Positions 34,867 to 47,500 of a DNA stretch of 64,000 bases are shown one piece after another. The notes beneath the pieces are model-generated. The model saw only the letters and a program-made list of their open reading frames with translations. It had not been told where the DNA came from and ran no database searches. Position numbers and translations under genes: made by a program. Source of the DNA: Odontesthes bonariensis (Eukaryota > Chordata > Actinopteri > Atheriniformes > Atherinopsidae); contig NC_134513.1 of NCBI RefSeq assembly GCF_027942865.1, positions 33,225,429 to 33,289,428 on the forward strand. Direction: 5' to 3'. The first letter of the stretch is position 1; every line of letters begins with the position of its first letter.

Positions 34867-37800
34867 GTGAGTCCACAGCTATCATTAAACCTGACCGGTG
34901 TCATTATTCTTAGCTCAGTTAAGAGAACTTGGTTTGCCCGCTAGCTTGCAGATGCATCAAAATGTTATATGATCTCATTATCGGACGGCGTTGCTCTATT
35001 TATTTCCTTCCATACAACTAAGCGACCGCAGACTCAGTCTGTCGGTGCTTACGCATATTTATTGTTATTCATACAATTTGTGATTGTGATACTTGCATTC
35101 TGATCTTCTCATTACTGGCGAAGCTAGCTATCTGGCCGGGCTCTTGAGAGGTGGCCGATAATGGAAGCAGGGCTTCCCTCATTATCAGTAATCCTCCAGC
35201 ATTCAGATGACGTTTTTTAAAAAAAATTTACATTCAGAATGAGACTCGTGTTGTTGTTTTTTAAAGCAATTTACTCAGATGGTTAATTTAGCTTTTTTCC
35301 TAATCTAGCTAAATCTAGCTAAACGAGATGCTCACACTTTGCATTTAAATGATCCTGATGTCAATTAATCCGTTAGCTAACGTGAGGTAGCCGGGGCTAA
35401 TGTAAATGCAGCCGCATCATCAACGCCAGTGAAACCATCAGACCGAGAGGAGTCGCTGCTTTCATGCATGTTTCATGCGTGTGGTGTCAGGTAGCACACG
35501 TTAGCTTTGCACCAGCCGTCTGCCCCTGTCAGCAGTTAATGGGATGTTAGCTCGTATGCTAACTTTCACGAGAACGACGGTGAAGTTGGTTTACGATTCG
35601 TTTTTTTAAAGGGTCATTTCACTCACCTTTTTTTTGGTGCATAGTGATTTGGATCAGATGGCAAAAATTGCAAAACCTAGACAAATCTGGACTACACTGA
35701 CCTAAAGATAATAGAGACCCTTTAAATCGCACCTTTTGATTTGTGAAGCCTTCATTATGTTTGTGAACATGAAAACGAAAAAGCAAATTCACATCTGGAT
35801 TAGGTTATTATGTTATTGATAGAAAAGAGTTCTCCTAAATTTGACTGGTCTTGAGTATTGTGGTTTTTCAATTACCCCCCCCCCCCCCAAAAAAAAACAA
35901 AAACAAAACACAAAACAACACTAACAAAAAACAAACAAACAACCGAACAGGGAAATTACCCCTTCTTCATTTCAATTACGAATCAGAAACCAGCTTCAGT
36001 CGCTACCCCACTTCTCTCTGTCACTGCTCCCAGAAACAGGTGAGTTTTCTGTTTCCAAAACACAGCCTGTTCAGGATGTTTGAGTCGTTCGATCAGAATA
36101 ACTCGACTCCAGGAGTGATTTCAGCCTGTTGCCGCACGGATGACCCTGAAACCAGTTTGACCAGGATGAACGTAGAGCTGGAAGCTGTGAACAGAGAGAC
36201 TTTTGTTTGTGTAAACAAGCTGCAGTTCCTGTGCAACCAAAATGAGTCATTTTATATGGTTAAGCCTAAATGTTGTTCAATTTAAGAGTGGCTGGCTAAT
36301 GCAAGAATTTGAGAAAAGAATAGAAAAGCCTGTTGCAAATTCTGACAACCCAAGACGGCACAGTTTATCCAAACACAAGACAAATTCAATTTGAGATATT
36401 GATAAAAGTGAGAAAAACAGCATCCCTTTTTTCCCTCTGAGGCAGGAGATCGGCTGGATTTTGTCCTTTTTTAACCTACTATCATGATCAGTTGCTGCTG
36501 ACTGGTTTTCTGATAATAAACTAATTGCTGCAACCCCCCAAAATAATAGGATAATAATGTAGATCACACCCTCCATAAGTTCAGATACTGCTAAGATGAT
36601 AAGTGAAGTTTTACCTGTCAAAACCGACCATAAATGCGAAGCTTCTGATGTTACCTTCAACATTGAACTTTTGATGATAAAACATGATAAGGAGTGATGA
36701 TCCACAGTGAAACAATCTACCAAAAGCCAAGCCGAACAATATGAAGATCGTAAATTAAGAGATTGTACGTGTTGTTGCTGAGATTAAAAAGCCAGTTTCT
36801 CCATAAAGCCTGACTTGAACCCTTGTTTTTGAGTGTTTGGATCCGTTCAGCCGTCCGGCTGAGTCGTGGTTGTGTTTGGGACGACACAGAGCTGTGTGTA
36901 AACCCTGTAAACAGACGGGACAAGCCTCAATCAGGCGGCTGGAGTAACTGAATCTCTAATCAGTATCCCTTGGGGTGTCGGGTTACCGCAGGCTCTCCAG
37001 GACTGGTCTCCATGGAGACCGGCCGAAAGGGGAGATTAGGGATTGGTCGGTTTGAGGGAGGTACGACGTCACCCGGGTTTGACCGACAGGCTCTACACTG
37101 TAATCCGTGTGCGTGTGTTTATATCATTACGTCATGATTGTGGATCCTGAAAACACAGCGTGTGATCCGTCCTCCGTGTGTGTTGACGTGTGTTTTTTTT
37201 AGCATTACACAGCAGTTTATACTCGCATGACCATCAGCGCGTTTTCGTGGGTTTGTTGTATACAAAATTTGAAATATTTCCCAGTAAATAGTTTTGGTTC
37301 AGTAATTAGTAAGTGACAAACTGCTGTTTGTTGCTTCTCAGATTTGAGGATTTGTTACTTTTTGCTTCTGATTAGTCTCCCAGAAACCAAACATTTCAAG
37401 ACACTGGCGGTGAAGTTGAAATGGCAGCCAGTGGAACCTCAATCCTGAAGTATTACCATTTTTGATTCACCTGTGAATAAGAACTTTCATCCTATTCTGG
37501 GATTTAAGTAGTTTTTAAAAAAAATATTGTGAGTCAGTTTTCTCGGACGCTTTCTCTGGTTTTAATCTGGAAACTCGGTGCTAATGACACGTTTAGTGTA
37601 ACAAAAGCCTCAATGATTCCCAGACGAGCTCGATTCTGTTGGGAACTATTTTCAAATATAACTACACACCATACTTGTTTGTAGATTCTTTTGGACTTTG
37701 TTTGGACTCAGAAAATGACCACAATATCTTGTCATGACACTCATACAGTACTCATTGTCACGTATTTTTGATATATTTAGCCCTTTTCACCCAATGTGAT

Positions 37801-38759
37801 GTAACATCATTGCTGCCTTGGGTCTGTGTGACGGCGTTCAGACATCGGTAAATTTTCCTCACATGAAAGAGCCGCTCACACGAGATTGGACAGTAAATAA
37901 AGAGATGGACCAAGCAGGCAGTGGCTCTGTGAAACACAGCGGCCGGGAATGGAAGCGGAAGTATCACATCTCTAGATGTTTAAGCTCATTGAAAAGTCAG
38001 CGGTCGGGTTTTTGTCACTGTTTTGGATTTTCATTTAGAAGATGTGGATAAGAAAAGAAAAACATGAGCTGTAAAAAAATGGAAAAACAACCACTAATGT
38101 GCAAAAAAAAAAAAAAGGTTTACACGCTCGCTTTAGGTGGTTTTTGCCCGTTTCTCTTGCTCATTTGACTCAGATGCCGAGAAGAAACGACTCTGCTGCA
38201 GGTGATTACCGCAGGTAAAACCTGGAGGATGAAAGGTTTTGTTTGATTATGCAGTGGGTTGGATTTCTCTTAACAGATGATCAGAAGCCAAATTAACAAC
38301 GGAGTCAGATCACCATCGTGGAATATTAGAGAAAAGCATTTGATTTGCTTTCGCTGCATTTAAACCTGGATTCATCATCTCGGGTGTGCATCGGAGACAT
38401 GATCCAAATTCTTATCTAATGACGAGCATCAGCAGAAGGTGACACAGTGATACTGATCCAGAACCACTCACTGGTCCCGTTCAACAGCTGAGCACCTTTA
38501 CAGCAGTGACACCAAGTTTCGTGAGTCACATCAGCCATATTTTTGTTCTTGAACCAGTCTCATAACTCAGCCTTTGTGTACACACTTAAAGGGAGGATAC
38601 ACCCACTTATTACACTCACCAGGCTGAGCAGGTGAGACCGGTGTGCTGCTCAGCCATCCAACCCCAACAAAAACTCACTAGAATCACTTCAGAAACTGAT
38701 GTTGATTAAAATAAATGAGCTCTGGTGGGATAATAGACTTGCTGTTACTGTTGTGTCTG

Positions 38760-38809
<50 letters not shown>

Positions 38810-39813
38810 CTGCTGGAGTTTGACCCAAAGAGTGAAACTAGAGTCCAATCTGTCTCCATAAAATGTGTCATAAAATGTTGGAACCGGAGAAGGAAAGTGT
38901 TCAGAGCTGCAGAGCTTTAAGGTATCCACACTTTCCATAAATATTTAAAAATACTTATTAGTACTTGTACACATATTTTGATATTACAGTTAATAAAAAT
39001 ATTAACTGAAAATGCTGCGGAACAAAAGCAGGATGGTTGTTGGTGTGCTTGAAAAAGCCTTTGAATGCAGCACAGTGCGTCTCTTTGGACTGGTGTGAAA
39101 GCTGTGAGCCTTTTAGCACCGAGGGGTTTAAACACACTGTGCATTCACTGCATAGGCACGGCCAGCGGTCTTCTTACGGGCTTCTCTTTTAGCCGAGCAG
39201 CAGCAGCAGCGCCCTCCGGCTCAGTAATACTAAGCTGCGCACACACAGCCTAATGCACAAGTGGGTAAAATGTGAGCAATTATGTTTTCACAGCTGGATC
39301 GATTCAAGTGTTTGTTCCATCGGGCGGCTGATGCAGACGGCTGAAAACTGCAGCTCTCATGCTGCACTTCCAACCTCCATTAATCAAACGATTCAGCGCT
39401 AACCTGTGAGGCAAAAGTCGGGGCAATAAAACTGCAGATGGGTTTTCTATTTTCTGCCTGTGAGATTTGTTCTGCCATTAGTTTTGTCTGGACAGAGTAG
39501 ACGTGGAGATAAGTGTGAGGCTATAACCGCGCCCCCCTCTCCATCCATATTGCATTTCCATTTTGTTGCTCAGGCGACTCCTGAAAGTGCTGACTCGGCA
39601 CCTCTAAACTCGCCACGCTATAGATGGGCGACCAGCTTAATGCGGGTATTTCAAGTCATACAAGGTATATTTGGAGCCTAGTTCTATGGACCGGCCTCTT
39701 AACTTCCCGCCTTAACGGATTGTTAAAGAAAGGTGACAACCAACACCAAACATGTGATGATATCCAGTAGAAGATATAAAGAACTTGTCTTCTGTGTGTG
39801 TATCCCGTTTCAG
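34867..39813. other. rab3ip first intron, no gene seen
   Basis: Holds a C15-A9 homopolymer junction near 35875, a (TG)n tract at 38761-38807, and several open frames with no recognised domain. Confidence 0.5.
38761..38807. repeat. (TG)n microsatellite, about 23 units
   Basis: Uninterrupted TG dinucleotide run, the longest in the window and probably polymorphic. Confidence 0.98.
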
Positions 39814-39936
39814 GTGAAGGACACTTCTGTGTGCTCTGTTTGCTGAGTCAGTTGTTCACCTGGAGACCTTCCTGAGCTTTACTGACCGGTCGCCTCCACC
39901 CAGCCTGCCGGCCTCTCCATCCACAGCTGCACTATG
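39814..39936 (+). other. rab3ip: candidate rab3ip 5' UTR exon
   Basis: Bounded by acceptor cccgtttcag|GTGAAG and donor ACTATG|gtacag, 123 nt, GC-richer than its surroundings. It has no in-frame coding connection to the protein start, so it would be an untranslated (possibly alternative) exon. Prediction only. Confidence 0.4.
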
Positions 39937-41458
39937 GTACAGTGAACATGCACACAGCAGGGGAACATGTTACTGTGCTTGGCACGATTAGTGTTTGCAT
40001 TTCTTACATTGATTAATTAGTTAAGGCTACTTAAAAGGTGCTCCACTACATATATTTAGATTTTGCAGTTCTTTTTGACAAATAACTCAACAATAAGCTG
40101 CCTCTTCAGTGGCCACATTTATAACCGGACCACTGCAGACTTGAAGCTCCGAGCCACAAACGTCTTTAAGTTTAAATTGTAGGGCGCTTATTCTGCTGTA
40201 TTGCCCTAAAACCTGCCCACAATTTACTGCAACAGCGTGAGCGCCATCAGACCACAGCAGCAGTAAATAACTGTGTAGGTGCAAAAGATGTACCCATACA
40301 GTACCAGTCAGGGCAGGGAAAGAAAGTGCTCAAATATTTCACAGTAATCACAGTAAACCGAAAGCTGTTGAAAGGGTTGTTCACGGGCTGTATGGGGGTC
40401 TGTTACTGTTACTCTGCCCTCAGATGTGAAGCACAATCGTAATCTGATGCATCTGTTTCCCACGGCAAACAGGGACTTTATGCTTCTGCATAGAGAGGTT
40501 TTCATCCTGTATATAAATGTAGGTTGATAGATACGAACCTGGGCCATAATAAGCCTGCTTCTTAGCTAAAATGAATAATATAAAGAAGCACAGCTGAATA
40601 GAATACAGCGCAGATATCATAATTGCCATGTCAGAGTCTTGTAAGCTCTCCAAACACACGGGGGCATCCATATATCCTTAAATGAGGCTTTGGTTCAAAT
40701 AAACCAGATACAGCTAATTGCTGCTTACAGTTTTAGCTTCAGACACAGACTTTGAGTTGGAGTAGTTTTGCTTTTCGGCCAACAAAATAAATGAACTGCA
40801 AAAATCTGAATCCGGGGGCAGAGCAGCGTTCTGGGTGGTCTTTCTGTTGATTTCAGGGGGATTTTCAGAGATGCTTGAGTTTCGCAGGTTTCTGACATCC
40901 CAGCCGATCAGCAGGCTGGACTCATTCTGCTCAGTAAGGCAGGAAACATCCTGTTTCTGTTGCAGTTGAAAGTGTAAAAAAAATAGCAATCTTTTCATAT
41001 TTACAGAATTGAGAATCAGCATTTTTTTTTCTTTTTGTCTTTGCTAGGTTGTAACTTATTCCCCTTCTTAACATGGTGTAGCTGTTTATAGCAGCATTTC
41101 AACTTACTGGGTTTGACAAACTGAAGTGTATTTTTCCCAATATGTGACTGTGAAACCCCATCTCTTACTGTGGATGCGCATAGAATGTCTTTAAAGAAGG
41201 TTTTTGGGTTTCTGACCATTAACAATAAACTTTTTAAGTGAGGATAAATGCAAATCGGTTCTGATTGCACATCAGAACAGCTCTGAAGCTTTTGTTTGGC
41301 CCCCCTCCTGTTACTAATTCTGTCTGTGGTCTGGACTAAAAGGAGGCTGCAGGCAGCTTTCAGCAGCCAGTGACTCCCTGTGATGCACGTTTCACAATCA
41401 CAATGTGCTTTGATAAGCACGACTCAGCATCACTAACAGCTGTGTGTGCCGTCTGCAG

Positions 41459-41575
41459 AGTGTATGATGTCTGAGAGCAGCTGCTATGGCCTGCAGCAGC
41501 GGTCAGAACAATGCCGAAACTCTGGAGGGGTTCCACGAGGTGAACTTGGCCTCGCCCACCACACCTGACCTTCAG
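41459..41575 (+). CDS. rab3ip: rab3ip first coding exon
   Basis: Acceptor cgtctgcag|AGTGTA, ATG at 41486, donor CTTCAG|gtaggt, phase 0. Encodes [20 protein letters not shown] and [10 protein letters not shown] (30 residues). Two out-of-frame ATGs (41464, 41467) lie upstream and open a uORF ending at 41568, inside the coding region. Confidence 0.93.
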
Positions 41576-44500
41576 GTAGGTGAACGCTTATGACTTATCA
41601 TCTTATGCATTCAGAACACTTTTATGAGGTGATGCTCTGCTGTACAGATGCAGACAAACAGGAGATGAATACAGGAAGGAACCCAGTACAGTTGAAAAGC
41701 CTCTTTAGGGTCTTGTATTCCTGATGTTCATTTAAAGCGGCACTATGCAACTTTTTCATGGTCATAAAATTGCTTGGCAATCATCAGATAGCTTGGCTGA
41801 CCTGTTCTGATGAAAACGGTGACATTTCCATCTCCATCTGGTGGCCCTAGCCCGAAACAGCGCTTGCAACTTTGCCTGTGGCGCCGCGTGCTTTGTTTAC
41901 CTCTGGAAGTCTCGCGACACACGAGAGCCGAGAACTACTGCTTCACGGCAGGTCTAAAGGGCTCTGAGCCGAGCCAGGGAGCCTGATAAGACACACCTCT
42001 CTCCATTAGCTGTCGACGGCTAAATTGAATGTGGTTAGCTTCTAGAGTAGTAATATATAATATGACTAGACTGTCGCCTTATTTTCTACGGAGCTCCCCC
42101 TACAGCTTTGGGGTGTGTATTGCATGGTAAACAAACCCCGTGTTACTGAAAGTTGCATAGTGCCGCTTTAATAGACATTCCCAGATAAGACTATATCCTG
42201 GAGTTGCCATGTTTGTACCATACAGCATAGAACAAGCTCAGAGATCAGCGACAAATACAAGGATGTCGCTCTGGACCACATTCAGCGGCCCCCCTCTTAC
42301 ATGCGCCTATAGATTGTATGTGGAGTCTAATATTATGACATAAAGTTCCAGTTTCTCCATAGAGTGTGTTTTTGATAGTTTCTGTTCAGTTGTTCATTGT
42401 GTGGTTGTAGACATTTTGGTGTCGTCATCACTCTGTTCTTAGCAGGCCAGAGTATTTTAAATCATTATTCTTCCCAATAGAGGGCTTCAGGGGTGTGAAC
42501 CTGGGGGCAAAAGCATCCATCCATCCATCCATCCATTTTCTATACCTGTTTAATTTTAGAGACACCAATTAACCTAACATGCATGTTGGACAGTGGGAGG
42601 AAGCCGGAGTAGAACCACGAAAATGAAATGCCCAGAACCAAAGCAGAGCAGTGTGTCATTTGATAGCTGGGACTTGGGACTTATTTTTCGTCTTTCTCTA
42701 AAGTAAGATGAGTATCCTCCCTCATGTGTCTCTGGCTCTGACTCATTAAATTCTCCTCCTTGCCAGCGCAAGTTGCAAAACATATCCTTTAGTCTGCGTC
42801 AAGTTTCGCTTTCATAACCCACTCTGGTAACTTTCTCTGGCTTTATTCTATTCTATTTTCTTTTCTTTTTATTTGTTTGTGTTGTCCTGCAGAACCAAAC
42901 AGAGCAGCGTGCCCCTGCCCGTCAGAGCACCCCACCCACCTCTTTGTACCGCACCCACTCTTTGGGACCGCCCCCTGCTGGCCTCCCCACCTCCCTGCGA
43001 GCAGACCAGCTCCCCACGCAGCCCGTTTACTCTACACCGCGGCACAGCCACAATGGAAGGTAACCAAAATACCGAAACCTCAAACTTTTTGTTTTTCCAG
43101 TCGGCTGCAATCATTAATTGCCGTCTGTTGTTTCCACGGTTGCGCAGCGTACCAGGCCTGGAGGCGGATGCAGTTGAGGGTAACTTCCTGTCTGCAGAGG
43201 ATGGGGAGGAGTGCAGCGCTTTGAGCGACAGCCTGTCGCGGCTGCGCAGCCCGTCGATGATGGAGGTCCGAGAGAAGGGATATGACAGGCTGAAGGAGGA
43301 GCTGGCAAAGGCTCAGAGGGTAAAACGCACACAAACACTCGGAGTCGAGGCTTCAGTACTGACAAAATCTTTATGTTAAACTGCATTCAATTTGATGATT
43401 GTTGGAGCTCTTTTTGTTGAATCCTCTCGGTGAAACGGTCAGCACATTTAAGCCACCTGGACACATACATGTCGAGGGTTGTTGAAAATGAGTGTGTGCA
43501 GCTCGACTGAGTGTGTGTGTGAAACACTACATTACTTACACTGACATCATCTAACTTTCCATGTTTTATTCAAACACAGCTTTTCATTTTTTCATGTTTG
43601 TTATTTTTTTGAAGATGAAATCGAGTCGTCAAACCCATCTGAATTTAGTTTCTTCATCTCCTTTTGTTGTTGCCATGCTGTGATTTTTTTTTTTTTACCT
43701 TCATGCGTTCATTTTTACGTTTGTTTTTCTGTTATGTTGCTTTTTGTTTCGTGTGCCGTATGTGCTCGTGTGTGCGTGTGTGTGTGTGTGTGTGTGTGAA
43801 TGGAAGGAGCTGCTGTTGAAGGATGAGGAGTGTGAGAGGTTGTCTAAAGTCAGAGACCAGCTCGGCCAGGAGCTGGAGGAGCTCACCGCCAGTCTCTTCC
43901 AGGTCGGTCCACATCTCCTCCGTTCTCCTCTTGTCTCCTCTGCTTCCTGTTTCCTGTTTCCCTTCCTCCTGAGGCTCTGGCCAGACAGAGACTGGACAGA
44001 AAGATGATTGAAGTGAGATTTGTTGCTCTCGGTTCTTTGACAGCACAGTGCTGGGAAGCTTTTAGTGGACTTCTATAAATTTGATATTTACTGGATTGGA
44101 TTGTTGCACCCATCAGGCCTCCCAGGTTCTTGATCTTGGTGTTTATAAGAGAAAAGACCAACATTGTTTATGTGTGCTTTGTGCCTCAGACAAGGGAGGA
44201 AAAGTTATTAGTGTTTGGATGCCGTTCATGCTGCCGTCTTTAATACAAAGGAGCATCCCACTGATTTAGGACTTTATTCCTCCTCCATGTCCAAATTTGG
44301 CACCTATCAATACATTACCAAGAATCAAGATGGATGAAGGGTTTGGTTGTGTTATGCTTGCAAGTGTATCAATACCTGTTTTCAACCAAAGTGGTTCCAG
44401 TGCTGATATTGGAGCCAGTTCTAAATTTGGTCCTATGAAGAACTGGCCAAGAACTGGTTTTAGTTTTCCACCACAGAGCCTCGTCATTATGGTTCTTTAA

Positions 44501-47500
44501 GCTTTTCTTTTGTTCTGGATTTGCTCTACCTCTGGTGTGGCAGAGCTACTGTCTTGGTGGGTGAAATGGAGAGAACTGGCTGGAACCAGCACTGCAACCA
44601 CTTTGGTGGAAAAACCGCTGACGCTCTGGATTCAAGCATCACAAGGTTGCACTTCATTTATTTGAATGGTGCTTACATTCGTCCAAGCCTCCCCCATGAG
44701 GTACATGGATGACCCCTCATGCTCACCACCGTCGTCCTCGTTTGGTTTGAAAGAAATGATTCAAATGTTATTGGACCGAATTACCTGAATTTGGAAGTTG
44801 TAGATGCAGCTTTTGGTACCAACTCACACTCAACTGTTGTAGCTTGAGTCAAATAATCAGCCTTCAGAAGATATGAAGTCAACGTTATGTTGTGTAGAAT
44901 TTGTTTTGGTTAATTTGGCTCATGGTATAGTTTCCATGTCATGTTAAGAGAATCCTGCTTCCACTGAGGTTGTCCTCTGTGTACCGACGACGGAGCAGGT
45001 TGCTTACGTGAACGTATGATTTAAAAGCAAGTGTATTCCAGGCCTCAGGATTCTGTTTTAGGCACATGCAGGACTAACCTGTAAAACCACGTCCCATCTG
45101 TTTCTACTGAACACAAACAAATGCCAAACATATCTGTCCACTGCAAGTGAGTGGGAAAAAAAAAAAGATTATGAAGGTCAAAGATGAAATCTTTATCGAT
45201 ACAACTGATGAAACTCATTATAAATCCCCTGCCTACGACACAATAAAATGAACACCACTAAATACTTTTAAGAAATTCGGTTTGATTTAAGAGCACAGAG
45301 TTCGTACTTTTTTGTTTTGTATTGTACTGTTCAAATGTGACATTATGCCAGTGATATTTACACACCAACTCCGAAGCTTACGGCCATCATTTAAATAATG
45401 GAATATGCTTATTTCTGTGATCTTCTGTGTTTTTTTCGCTTTGGTTTACCAGCACCAAGCAGTGAATGACAATAACAGTGAGGAAAAAAAAGACAGGGTT
45501 GACTGGATCGCAGAAATTGTTAGTTTTTCATTTGAATGCGGGGCTTCCAGTATCATCAGCAGGGTGTCAGACTGAGCCCTGACATCCTGAAACACACCTC
45601 CAAACTATCGGAAGGATTCTGCTGCGCTTCTTTTCCAGGAAGCCCGGAACAACAAGTTTGGGATAAGAAGTTATTCCGAGAAGTTTCATCCAGTGTCGAC
45701 TTTTTCTACTGCGAAGAAGTTGGAGAACAACAAAATCACCCCAACTCTTTGAAAGCGAAATTTAGCCTTTTATTGCAAATGTCTGCAAAAGATAAATTAA
45801 TAACAAACTTAAGACTTGGTCTGCAAGCCTGCGGTGTGTAACAGTCTTTATCAGATGATGGATTAAAAAAAATGCAGACCTAGTATGTGCAGAGGCATCC
45901 ATTCTGCGGGGGAACTTTCACACAAAGTGCATCCAGTTTATAAAGTGCAGGAATGTGAGTAGGGGCAGGGCATTAGAGACAGTAATCCAGAGCAATTTAT
46001 GGATCTATTTGTATCATGCTTCTTGGCATTGTTGTTGAATTTTTCCCAGTAAATACACTCTTCAACCTCTATTCCATCAGATCTGCCAAAATTTTTAGTC
46101 AAACAGGCTAAAGGGGAACCACAGCTGCAGCATTGACTGCGTAAGTGGAGGAAGCACCTGTAACGGAGGCCGTTTGTCTGAGATTCTTCATGTCTTTTTT
46201 ATAAAAAGATCCTCTGGAGATACACGTCACTCACTCCTATTCATTTTACAAGCAAAAAGTTGCTCAAATTTGGTTTCTTAAAGGCAGAGAATGTTCTTCT
46301 TCTTGAGCCTTAGGTGGTCACCAGACAAGATTCTGATGCAACTATTGATAAAGAAAACTTAATAGGAGAATTCAGAGCAAGGCCAGTTTGGTTTGACTGG
46401 ATAAAGTTGAATTTTTCTGGTTGTTCAGAGATTAAGGCCCAAACCCAGTTCCTCCCCTTGGCCTTATTTTGATGAAACAAGGAGTAGTGGTGATTTAACC
46501 ACCCAAATGGCCCCCAACATCTCTGCTGAAGGACTGGATGACCGCTGCCTCTACCCCAAAAAGAGAAGGCACACCATGCTGCTGCAAAGCCGAGGTCCAA
46601 GAGGGGGAATCAGGATTGGATCTAATGTGCTTTTGACTAACAATTAACCAACTGGAAGTAATAAAGCACTTGGTGGTTGTTGCTGTCAGAGGTGCTGATG
46701 GGTTTAGAGTCAGATTTGGTTGAAAAACATTTAATTTTGAGTAACTGGACAAAAGTCCTGTGATGTTTTGAGTTCAAGAAGCAGGCTGAATCTGTCTGGC
46801 TGGCCTTCAAAACGTGTTGTTCCTTCTTATCATGTTCCTCCTCCCTGTTCTTGTTGCAGTCTTGCCTTTTTCTCACAGAAGGTGTTGGGACTTTGTGTGT
46901 GTGTGCTTTCCTGTAACGTCTTTACCCCCCCCCCCAAAAAAAAAAAAAAAAAAAGAAGCAGCTTTTTAGAAGCAAAGTGCTTGTGCTGGCAGTCATACCA
47001 GGCTGGGTATGAATATCTGTCGTGTAAAATGTTAATTTTTAGCATTGTGTTAGTGTAGATGCTGCTGTGTTATCAAAATCAAAACAAACCCCCACCCACA
47101 TCTTTGTGGAAATGTCATAATGTGTGTGTGTGTGTGTTTTTTCCAGGAGGCCCACAAGATGGTGAGAGAAGCTAATGTTAAACAGGCCAATGCTGAAAAA
47201 CAGCTGAAAGAAGCTCTGGGCAAGGTGACAACACTGAATACACACACACTGAATGCAAACATACACCACGCAAATATTGAATCACAGTTTATCTGAGAGT
47301 TGAACTTGAGTTGGACTCGAAATTCTCTGACTGTTGCTGCAAAAACGTTGAAGCCCTTGTTAGGAAATCTCCTAGAGATGGCGTGCAGGTTTATTTTGCA
47401 AGAGGGGTGACGTTTTTGTGACAGTGGAAGACGTTGAGCTTAGAAAAATGTTTTAATGGACTGAAACGGATCATTTTAAGCCTGATTTCATACATGATAA

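Noticed and set aside
35851..36285. 144-codon open frame in rab3ip intron 1
   Set aside because: Begins in homopolymer sequence, has no recognisable domain and no supporting splice or promoter context.
36277..36723. 148-codon minus-strand open frame with hydrophobic stretches
   Set aside because: No homologue recognised, no start context, lies in an intron of the opposite gene; likely chance.
42893..43319. Alternative assignment of the + strand gene to rab3il1 (GRAB)
   Set aside because: The N-terminal [16 protein letters not shown] and [11 protein letters not shown] blocks and the C-terminal [20 protein letters not shown] fit Rabin8 better.
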